A DNA stretch of 64,000 bases from the NCBI GenBank assembly GCA_040954595.2, contig CM082596.2, positions 5,890,001 through 5,954,000 of the forward strand. Direction: 5' to 3'. Each line of letters starts with the position of its first letter. Within the stretch, counting starts at the first letter, position 1. Below, piece after piece: positions 28,401-40,400 of the stretch. The notes under the pieces were generated by a model that made no database searches, was not told where the DNA came from, and saw only the letters and a list, made by a program, of their open reading frames with translations. This stretch comes from Balanoglossus misakiensis. Lineage: Eukaryota > Hemichordata. The translations under genes were made by a program, and so were the position numbers.

Positions 28401-31400
28401 TACTACAAATTCCACAGTGACAGGTACATGCACCATTTGACAGTGTACATGTATTTGAATGACCTATTTAAATCTGTTTGCTGTCAGGGTCAACTCAACT
28501 ATTTCCCCCGTCGTCTCAATAATAAGGTTCATTTTGTTCGATGTTAAACATTACTTCTGGAAGCTGATATCATTTATGATGTTTTATTATAGTTTCGATT
28601 TATGACACTTTTTGATTATGGCATAAAAAGTAACTGATTCAAATTTGTGGCAATAAGGGCCCCACTTGTTGACACACCTTTTTTCCTGGTCACCAAATCA
28701 GAATTTTCATTAATATGTGATTTGTTGTCAAAAATGACATCGCCAGATTTAGATATTTGGTATCAAAGTAAACAGTTTAACATTCTGAAGATTGACCAGT
28801 ATTGCATGAGTGTGATGTGTGTTCACAGCATATTGACTTTTCAGTTTTTTCAGCAACAAGGTCATAAAGACCACTAGGTTGTTTGAAGTGTTTCCCTGAC
28901 AGTTACTATTGACAAACTCTTATTGTAGGTTTCGAACACAGCCAATAACCAAGCCTGAATATGTGGCAGCTAAGGAGCAAATCACACCGACGGAAGCAAC
29001 GGCCGTCGACAGCCCCGCGCGGCAGCCAGTGGAGGAAGAATCCGCCAAGGACGAACTCTCGCAGATGAGCGTGTCCGAGAAGAGGAAACTCTTCATACAG
29101 AAGCAGAAAGAGCTGGAAGCCATGAACGCGGCGGTCGACACCAAACGCAAGCCACGGCGGTTCCAGAAGAGGCTGAGGTCGTCGGAGAGGTCGCAGACGC
29201 AACCGGTCACTCAGGAGGAGGTGAAAACGGCCGTGACACTCGGGGAGGAGGAAGAGGAGGAGAAGACGAAGGCCAAGATCGCGGAGGAAATCGAAAAAGC
29301 GAAAGAAGACGTCAAGGAGACTGATGAGCTATCGCAGCTCAGTCTGGCGGATAAAATGAACCTCTTTAAGGAGAAAACCCCCGAGAAACCTCCTCCCAAG
29401 GTGGCTGCGCCCACTCGCAAGAAGCGGCAAGGATCGCGGTTCAAGACGCAGCCTGTGACCATCGAGGAGTTGCAGCGCGCCAAGAAGATATCCCCGCTGG
29501 CCGTCAGCTTCAGCAAGCCGCCGGATCCGGAGCTGCTCGCCACACTGTCCCTGTCGGACCAAATCGCTCTCGTATATGGAGACAAAGCGGACAGTGATAG
29601 TACGAAACCTGCAGCCGAACAGCCAGGTGCAGCAGCGACGCAACCCAAACAGGATCAGCCCAAATCCGCTCTCCGGAGGAGCTCCGTGTCCAACCTGGAG
29701 AGCAAGGGAATACTGAAAGACCAGGACAAAAAAGACGACAAGGACAAACCCAGAGGAATCCTGAAATCCGAGAAATCGGAGGAACGCGACGACGTTCCCA
29801 AGGAAGTTCGTAGCATTCTAAAACCGGAACGGCGGGACTCCGAGGAATCTGTGCACGATAGAGTCAAAGGTATTTTGAAATCGGACAGACATGGCTCAGG
29901 ATCTGAGAAGGAAGATTCGGAGAAGGGAATACTGAAGAAGAAAGATTCTTTCGACAGCCCGGATGAAGGAAGTCCCAGACGTAGCACCGAGCTACTCAAG
30001 AAACCAGACAAGGTCAGTAGCGGGATTTTACTACTTATGCTAGAAATTAGAATTGGGCCCTGAACCAGCAGATTGTTATTCCTGATGTCCACTGTACCAG
30101 TACTAATCTTTTTAAGAATAGTTCAAACATTTGGTTGTCATTCAACCAAGAAATTATTGCTGATAACACACCACAATAATGTCAAATGCTTAAATCTCAG
30201 TTTAGTGTTATTGGCCTGAACAAAATATTGCCTATCAAGGAGTGATGGATTTCTGAGAACACATTGTATGTGAGTCCTAAAATTTGATCATTGAAAAATG
30301 CAATTTAGTGGTGGGAACTTCCAGAAAAATTTACAGACCAAAGTCCACTCTGAAGTACATGAATTGCAACAAAACACCTGCATGGCGTCTACCTCCTTGT
30401 TTTTAAAACTGGGTAATTTTCCAATCAGTGCATAAAACTGATGGAAATTGATAGTTATTGGTCTATAATAAACCTGCCACGAAACTCCATGAAATTCTTA
30501 GTGACCAGAAAACAACCACAGAACTAGAAAACCAAGGAATTCAAAGTGACCCTTTTAAATAAATCCACATAGAGGAAAACTGAGTCAGTCAGGTCAAATA
30601 ACATTTGTCATAGCTAAAAATAGTTTGAGGGATTAAATTTATGTATAATACAAAAACTACCCTCAACATATGTCAAGTAAATATCCACTTGTTAAATAAA
30701 ATATTGGCCACTGAAACTTGGTGAGGTTCAGCTCAGAGGTTAAAAGTAATCTGCTTTGCATCAACACAGCTATTCGCCACTTGGACAGTTATGTAAACTT
30801 GCATCACCTATTATACCTGTCTTATAAATAGCAAGAAATCATGCAGGCATGTTATGCCTGCCGGGCTTTTGCGGTTTTTTGTCTTGTTTTGTCTTATCAC
30901 ATGTAAACTAACGCTGACAGATGAAAACAAAGATAGTGTTTACATGTATGTTTGAAATGTGATGACATAACTCGAGCAGAGCAACATGATAGTGTTTTTG
31001 CATTGGTAAATCATTTCAGAACCCCAGTAATACCTCTGCAGTGCTACCATTGATATGATTACATTGATACACCCAGGGTGAACCCTGGTAGAATGACTGG
31101 GGAACCCTGGTAACATTTACCCAGGTACCGCCCTTAACAAAAACACTGACCATGATGTCTTGGTAATAAGATAGAATAGTCTGTGAGTACTTTCTGTAAG
31201 TTTTCTTGTTGTTGCAACAGGAAAATATGACTAAAGGTGCCAGGGGATAAGCATATTGGTTGTTCTGACTGATTCAACCAGAAGGGTACAGCCATTAATC
31301 GTGGCCCTTTCTTTGAGGATTGCTGGTAGATACATGAAAACGACTCCTTTCCTTGATTTTTACACAGGGTGTTTTGAAACACCGGGATTCCGGCTCTGAT

Positions 31401-34400
31401 GTGGAGAAGCGAGAACTGGTGGGAGTTCTCAAACACAAAGATTCACCAGAGGAGAAAGAGAAGACAAGTCCCACCAAAAGTAGACCGAGATCCGACATAG
31501 CTGAATCACGCAAATCGGAAAGGTAAGACAAAGAAACAAGTTATCCAACACAAGAGAACTGTTATTGAAAAGAAAAGGTTTTGTGTGAGGGCTGTGTGGG
31601 GGCGCTATATGTGTACTTTTTGGGGTGTTCCACTGAACTTGGAATTGGTAGTTGAATGAGTTTCACAGTTTCTATGATAGAATTTGTTTACGTCTTGAAA
31701 AATAGTACTGCTATTAAGTATTATACCATTCTAAGAAATAGTAAAATGTCTATGGTAAGGCTGAAAAAACAGCTTACATGTACACAACCTTTGGACCTGG
31801 AACAATGACTGTGAAAATTATTTCATCAATACATGCAATTTATTGTAGTTAAGTTATTAACAAAAGGAGGATTACTTTAGTTGAGTATGTGTGGAATTCC
31901 TATATGCTTGTTAAACACGCATCATGGTAAGGATATTTTCTGCTGGATGTTATGTTGATTGGCCCAGCATACAAGGAAACCAGGATGAAATGTTTTTAGG
32001 GACCGAACCTCATAAGGATCTACGCAGTTTCGTTCAGAATAAACAGCCAGACAGGGAACATCTACATTCAAATCACATCTTGAAAATAAAAAGTAACTCA
32101 AGGTATTATGTTGGCCTTTCTTGTTAGACAGGAAAGGTTTAAAGGTGTGTGACCTATACGTGACCTCAACTTTTTCAACCTCTGATGTCAAACAAACACT
32201 GTAGTTAGACGACTCATAAATATTTACCCTATCATGAATATCCAAGCAGTTTATGAATATTTAAATTAGCTGATCATGATTGATTTGTACGGGCAGTTGA
32301 ATGTTTTGCGCTAATGGCTGCAACATTTACATTTGAATACGCTGAAAACGGTAGACTGGCCATCTATACAACACAGAAAGGGGATTATCGCAGCTGGCCT
32401 CGCAGTGCAGAGGATTGATGAAGAGGAATGATAATATTTCCAGTCATCAGAATCTGTCATCGCTCATCTGTGATGACGTTTTTATAAATAATAATTGATC
32501 ATTGTTTATGCTGAGACTGGTGACGCGTACTTCATCGCAATGTTGACTGACTTTAAATACGCAGAGTGGCGAATCGGAGGGTTGGTCAGAGTCTGTGTCG
32601 AGTACGTATACCTGGCTTCCTTGTTTACATGTGTTTCCTGTTGTCTTTTTTTACTATCATAATGTAAACATTGCTCATATTTATGATGAAGAGAGTGGAT
32701 TGGGTACACAGTCTAAGATTTAGATACAGAGGACGGCAGTTTATCTGTACTGTTCCAGGGAGTTCATATAAAATGCCAGTATAGTGAACAGTTCGATGCA
32801 TATATATGATAATCAATAGCATATGTATACATTGATTAAGCATCCTACGTAAATCACCTTGCGCTCTACAAATTGGATTTGTGTGGGCCAGTTTCGTTTT
32901 CAAAACGGGAAAAATCGATGATCCTACAATTCCCAACAGTAGCAAGGTCATGTAAGGTGAGTTACAGCTTAACTGGGGTTGAATGCATAAGTGTGGGGAG
33001 GAAGGAAGAGGGAGGGTTTGCTCATCAAACCTGCTTTGCTCATGGTGAACTGATCACCCTGGAATAGTTGTACTGTGTTTTAAATATACCTGACTGCTGC
33101 CAGGCATGTCTAGCTGTTTGGGGAGAGACAGAAATCAGATTGTCTTCAAAGTATGCATTTAATTTCACTACAAGAAGCAAATTCACCTTTGATCAAATGC
33201 CTGTTTTACATTTTTAGTTCATAAATGCTACATTAGTTTTTTTTCTGTGTTAATCAAACAGGTTGCTGTTTTTTCTTAGTTCAGTCACGGGGTTATCACC
33301 TTTATGAAAACATAGCCACACACCAGCATTGTGTCTCTCAGAGCTGGTCTATCAAGATACAAAGCCCTGAGGCTGTGCCAATTCTGTAGCATACAAATGT
33401 TACCCCTATCACGACATTAACAATGTATATGCATCACAATTCTAATTCAGACGGACAATGATGTGGTCTCAATCTCCCTCAAGAATTCACCAAACAGTTC
33501 ATATGATTACTGTGTCCCCAGAAATAGGACTTGTATAAAAATGTAGAGGCTGGGTCTTTGGCCGCAGCTAGTATACCGGTTACCCTGACTTAGAAAAGGG
33601 CCCCTCATTGTCAAGATGATAGATTTCCCTCTGCTAATGTAGAGTATGTGTAGACAAATTAATGGCAGGTCTAGATGGACAGTTTTATTGTTACCGTAGT
33701 TACCTGTTTCCAAGTTTCACACTGCGGAGAATGACAATGTAATTTTAAGAAGCCAGTGTATATTCAGGTTGTGAAGAGGTTTGATATTACAGGTCCCAGT
33801 TATTGTCCATCCTAGCTAATCCCATTTCTTAAAGCAATATGCTTTATTACAGTTATAGTATTCACACAATGCTCTGATCTCTGTTTAATTGGTCTGCATT
33901 ATGAACAAATTGGCATCTAATTAGGTCTGTTCAATGACACACCCCTTATTACATGTGTTCTTTCCGAAATGGGCTTCCTGAAAATTTCTGTTATGTTTTT
34001 CATTCGCATGACTTTGTATCACACCATCTGTGGATTTCATCCCTCACTCAAACTTAAAGGGGTGCTAAACTATAGTGTTAATTACATGTAAATTGCTGCG
34101 GCTCTAACAAGATTATCTGTGGTGTGATGTCATTATGTAATACATTCCCAACATGGGGTGTCTAGCCAATGAATGGGCTGGCGTGATCAGCCCATTCGAA
34201 TATTCCACAGTTTTACATTTGGCAACACAACCACATTACATGGTTTTTCTGTACCGGCCATTGAGGTAAGAAAGCATATCAGGAATACAATGTATGTCAG
34301 GGGCTTTAGAATATAATGTTTAACTTGAGTCATGTAAAGCTAAGATGCCTTTAAAAATGCAGAAAGACGGGAGATTTGAGAGAAGTCCTATTATGTGCCA

Positions 34401-37400
34401 TTCCTGTTCTTAATTGCTGATGTTTAAATGAGCACTGCTCTTTGTTAGTACTTGGACAGTACTGTGAAACTGCTTCATCATATACCAGGTGTAAATTTTT
34501 GTGCCTTTGGAATTTCTAATTCTCATCTCAATCCCAGCCTTGACAGATATGGGTTCACCAACAGGGGAGAAAATGGGGGATGATTTCGGACTATCGTGAA
34601 ACATTAAGGTATTGTTTAATAGGCATAACTTACCAGCAACTTGAACAAGTGGCTATTTTGACTGTGCTGTAGATGTAGGACAGATCACCATGGCACCAAC
34701 CAGCAACTTCAGTATCTTCTATTTCCAGTGGCATTGACCCTGTTTGGTAATAAGAAGTCAATGTTACTTATTTGTGTGTCCAAGCAAGGTTTCCCTTCTG
34801 TTCAAGGTACAATACAGTTCACAGATGTTTTTGTTTTTACCTCGCAAAAATATAAAAATCATCTATAGTCTTGTTCTTTGTGAAGAGATCAGTTTGTTTT
34901 CCGGAAAATCAAAAATTTGCCCCCAAAACCAGAGTCTGGTATAGTCATTTTGAATTTCAAACGACAACGAATATGAGATAATTTTTTTGTCCCATTCTAA
35001 ACATATGTCTCGACGTGACAACCTAAATTTTATCACGAATAGCAAACAATAACATTTTCAGTTGTCCATGAGGAAAGTGTCACCGAAAGTTCATGAGAGA
35101 TTTTGCAGCTGTGTGTGTGTTAGAATGAGAGTTAGAGTTCACTGGGCCATGACAAGTCAGGGAATTTTGTCTGGATGAGAAGTAGTTTCCCTTTTTTTAT
35201 ATAAGTGGCTGCGGTTTGAAATGCAGGTAATTAATGCATTCCCAGCATACCTGTCAAGGAATTTCAAAAACTGAAAAATTCATAAGTAGAAGTATAGTTT
35301 GTCTTTTTTTTGCATCACGCCAGGACAAGTTAATCTCTAGGTTCGGTAGTGCACTGTGGCACAGAATCAAGCTGCAGATTTTCCAGTACTTTCTAAATAA
35401 AATGTAAAGATATTGCAGGAAAAAAAGAAACATCCCTTTTGTCTGGTAGCGGCACACTTACATGTGCATTCACTGAATACAAAGAGTGACATAAATCAGG
35501 AAGACTGAGTGGAAATTTGCAGCAACAGTAGATGGGAGGAGGGACTTTGCGATCCGAACAGCGGAACTAATTGCCATTTCTCATTGCTGCTTCTAATTAG
35601 ATCAGACTTCCATGCCAAGTTTCTATCTCTCCCCAGACTCTTATCAGCTATGATTTGTTACTTATATTAGTCAGTAGAGTTAATGCACTTGAATGAAATG
35701 CTGGACGAACTTCCAGGTTTGACACGAAAGTGTGTATATCACAGGTATTTGATTACTGTAGCTTTCTCTGGCTGACACGCACCATTACGTTCACATTGTC
35801 CTCTGACATACTTTCCATCTCAATCTCAAGATGGCCGCTCTCCTTAAGATGCAAAATTACGAGAGAAAAATTCAGCTCCATGTTTTCAAAAGAGGTGGAG
35901 TCAAGATGGGGAATACATTAATTTGCTATATTGAACTTTGACCTCTAGAGCAGTGCAACTTGGGAGAAAATGCTCAACTTTATATTAATCCAAAATATGA
36001 CATTTTGCTTAAAATCTACAAAGCCCGCACACCACAAGAAATCAGTAAAATTTGTTTTTCATCAGGCTAATCGTGGTGAACTTTGACCTTGTTTGTTTAC
36101 GAGTCTTACTCAGTATTGTGCATATGTTTTAACCAGTGACTGGTGATAAATCAGTCTTGTAATTACTGTGTCCTCCAAAATGTCAGACAAGCTATCGGTT
36201 TTATTGCTATGTCCTTCCCACTTTAATAGCCATGCAAATTTTCATTCTCTGCTTTTCCTCACCTATTATTCTTGCAGAGAATAAGGTTTCAGATTTCTCT
36301 TATTGCAATATCTAAATACAGTTTTCATGTCGAGAAAATAATGAGTTCACACGGAAATGATTAGCAGAAACCTTGTAAACATGTGAAAACCTGGACTTTG
36401 ATTTTTAAAAAATTAAGTGGCTAGTAAATATTTCCTGGTGAGTTGTCACATTTCCTGGTGGTCAGCTGTTGCTAAAAGCTAGTTCCTTGCTGTTGAATTT
36501 TAGACCAAGTGTACGGCCATCTGTTTCCTTTCCCATGACAACAAGTATTGACACTGTGGCCTGCTTTTATACCACACTGTGACACAGTGCCTTCAATGTT
36601 TAATATACTGCATTTTTACATCACATTGAATTCAGGATTTGGCTCAGCAACGTATCTTGTGTGTGTGAAAAGCACTGCTGTTGTGATAAACCCTGATATA
36701 AAGTTTAGAACATTTACCCAACAGAAATACAATTGGTGTACCTTATATCTAATCAAAGTACCGGTTTATTAATTCCCGACAGAAATTTCTGTGAATGTGT
36801 GGGTACATACATTGTGGTCTATTCCTTGCGCATTCCCATGGTTTATAGTTTACTTTTCCTGTTCCGGTACTTCGGAAATTGTCCGGATCTATCACTTCCC
36901 TATACGGCACTTCCGATTGCATACTGACTAAGTGACCCCTCTGTAACTTAAAGTAGTTTAGCCTGTGGCATGTGAACAAGGGTGGAACGTACTACAGAGG
37001 TGCAGAAAATAGGGGTTTGCTAGACAGTTTTCCCGTCAGCATTTTAGGTTTGGGAGGTGAAGGGGTTTTAGCCACAGTAGTGGTTTTCCTTCCTAAGAAA
37101 GATTTACTGTACCCGGGAAAATTCTGTTCTGTGTGATATTTGTAGGAATAGCTTTTGTTTAAAACCTCATCATGCTGGAATGTGTTGTCTCGACTTCAGC
37201 TGTTGGTTGTATTTCAAAAAATTGACCCTGACAATGTCAAAAAATATAATGACTTTGAACTTGTGTTCCCATTGGTCAGATAAATATCAGCTGATTGGTG
37301 AAAATCAATGCCATTTTGTATGGGAACTGGCCAGTGCCTCTAACTGAAAATGGACTATTCATTTCTAGTGCCAAGATGAAGAATTAAAAACTGGTGGTTT

Positions 37401-40400
37401 TTGTCTAATCATACACAAATATCTTGATACTAGTGTGAATTTCATGAGCACACGACCCCCACACACCCCACTGAGTCAGAAAAAGATCCCCTTACTCTGA
37501 CCCAGTGCCCTCCAACAAAACTGAATCCCAAACAACATGAAAAGCAGCTTTGAACATGATTTCGACCTTGAAAATTCCACTGGTTGCAATACTGTTACCA
37601 TGAAACCCTTTGACAGATCCATTGTTCTAGCTAGCAGTTGTTTCTTATGGCAACAGACGTGTCACTCATTTAATCATTAACCTGTAACACATTATTCCTC
37701 TATCATCAGTCATGATTCAGGTCTAAATTTACAGAGATGTTGCTATCCAAAGTTTTAGGGCAAATGTTTCAGAAATTAATTGTTCTATCCACACCTTTGA
37801 AATTGATTCACTCCACTCTGTGTATGTGTACCCAGAGATTCATTTTTATGTCTATTTCAAAATGTCAATTTCGATATTATGTCTATTTCTCAGTGTAGAG
37901 TGAATTCAAACAGTGCAAACATCCTATTGTTTTCCACGTAAGCTTACCTGGTAGTTTCTAAATACATCCTATTTTTACAGGAAAAAAGACTTATTGGAGT
38001 ATTCAACATCCGGCAGTAATTAAAATTCACCCTCTTAACGTGATTCACGTTTTGTAGCTTGATCCGAAATTGTAATACTGGAAACTAAAACATCCCTAGA
38101 TTTACATGTAAATGAACACCACATAAGGTTGTAGGCTGACACCACAAAAAGGTTGGGTAATCGGTTACTCAGAGTTGAAAAGGCCGCCGAGAACGATATA
38201 ATGACTGCCATAGCCCTAGGTCACGGAACGTATTGTTTAGGTCATTTCCCTGTTTCCCTGAATAAATTAACATGTAATTTACGTATGTATAAACAGACAA
38301 TGAGTCATGTGTAAATAGGATAGGACATGTAATAGGGAGGTGTAACCATACAACACATCAGATCGCTGATTAGGAGATCGGCTATGTGCAGTTCATAAAA
38401 TAAGCCTTTCTTGGAAGGGAAACACCGTTATTTTCAGCTGTCTGGGATTAAGGTAGGCAGATATATCTTGACAGTACAGTTGCAAAGCTTTGGATACTGT
38501 TGCAGAGCTTTTGAAGGGTTTCAGTTTAAAAAAATGCAGGAAATGTATTTTTAAGACTTTATGAGATAAGTGAATTGTCTTGGATTTGTAAGCCTGATAG
38601 CATCTCCTTGTAGAGATTTAGCACAGTTGCAAAGATCTCTTCTGGGCTACTTCATTTTTGCAATGCTACTCTGTTATTTATCATATCAACCTCTATGATT
38701 ATACATGTATATTTTTCCGAAGGTGGTACAAAATTATAAGACAGTTGTTTTGATATTTTGTATAATGTTAACCCTAGCTGAAGTTACCATCTGGGTTTCA
38801 TGCAAGGAACTCATGAAATTTGCGTAGTGTAGAATAAAGTTAAAAATGTTTGAAAAAAAAAATTAAATGTGATCCATATTGATCCATCGTTTCTATTGTT
38901 TAGTACACAATGGACCCAAATCATTCATAAAAATACCTTGCTGTTTGAATTTGCATCAAAACAAAACATCTGTTCCATCAAAATATGAACTTTAAATTTG
39001 ACATGCATACCAGTCAAGAGCAGCATATTAGCAATGACCACATCATCATGCAGACTAATTAAAAAACTAATTCTTTTGAGAAAGTCTCATGCAAATCTAG
39101 AAACACAAAATCAATATTTTTTTGATCGTTGTATCTCAAGTGCCAGTAAAAATCAATAGGGAAACTGGGCATAACAATTGGCGTGTTTTCCACTCTTAAC
39201 GATGGGTGAATGTACCACAGATGTGAGCCACTGACGAGATATGCCATATCTAATACACCGAGTTTTCAGTTCATATTCACATTATAAATGTGAAACCCTA
39301 AGCATAGCAAAGCTTTGGGAAATTTGCTGAAATTTTGAGTGCATCAGGAACTTTGTCTTCCAGGTAACGTTCGTAAGTTTTCCGGTATGAGCATACTTTC
39401 CATGTACTTGTGGTGCTCTCCAGTTCCGTTAAACGAAAATGCTAAAATCCATATGGGGAGTGTGTCTCGATAAGTCTATTTTCATCAGAACTAAACAACC
39501 AGCGAAAGCTTCTAAGTTTCTGGGACACAAACACTGTTCAGTTGCTGTGTTACCACCACCCAGACAGTATCGTCTTTTGGCTGTGTTTATCGCAATCATT
39601 GCAGTGTCCATCACAGCCAAGAAAAGTCACAATGTCAGTGACCCATGCCATAGCTGTATGAACCGAGGGTTGGCCAGGTCACACTTTCTCCTTACACACC
39701 AATGGAGGTTATGTAAAGGTTGACCATCTGTGGACACAACAGCACTAGCTGGTATAAGAACTCAGATGTTGTTGGCTATTCTTTGTGCTAGTTCAAAACG
39801 ACCTGTACAGAGGTCAGAAACTGTGATGACACCACAACAAAAATAACCGTTACAAGCTGGCTAGCAACCACGCCGGTTTTAAATTTAAAAATGGCCAATC
39901 AGTCCATTTATGACAGATTTGTACCATGAAGAGTTTCTCCTTGTAGCGGTTACTTATACCCTACATCAGCATATACATGTATGCACAATGATCTGTCTTT
40001 GGAAAAACTCAATCAAATCCTGCAGCTCTGCACACTGTAGCAGATCAGCTTCAAGTAACCACAACCAAGAAACCTTGTGCAACAGGAAAATTGTAAGATG
40101 ATCAGTACAACAGAAACCAAACAAGTCTGGACTCTTGAAAGCATTTAAACGGAAATTGAAGACTGTGTTCTATTCTGCAGGAGTGGATCATTTGAACAGA
40201 CTTGCAGTGTAATGCATACTTTACTGTGTTATTTTATCTGACATTGTTCATTTGCTGTTGATTCCACATAGGTTATGCTGTAAAATATTCACTTTGTGTG
40301 CAAATATTGATTTTTATAATATACCTCATGCTAATACTGTGCCGTGATTCGCCAGAATCCGTCACGTGATAGGAAAATAGAATCGACTATGAACCAGTAG

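Larger units (their letters stand above)
21407..28928 (+). other. SVIL intron with alternative start exon and repeats
   Basis: This 7.5-kb interval holds the alternative ATG exon at 23355-23515, a Tigger-like inverted-terminal-repeat element (24881-25058) and small simple repeats. These include TC dinucleotides (21449-21471) and two perfect 18-bp tandem copies at 22195-22212 and 22213-22230. Other open frames are short, lack splice context and look random. Confidence 0.75.
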
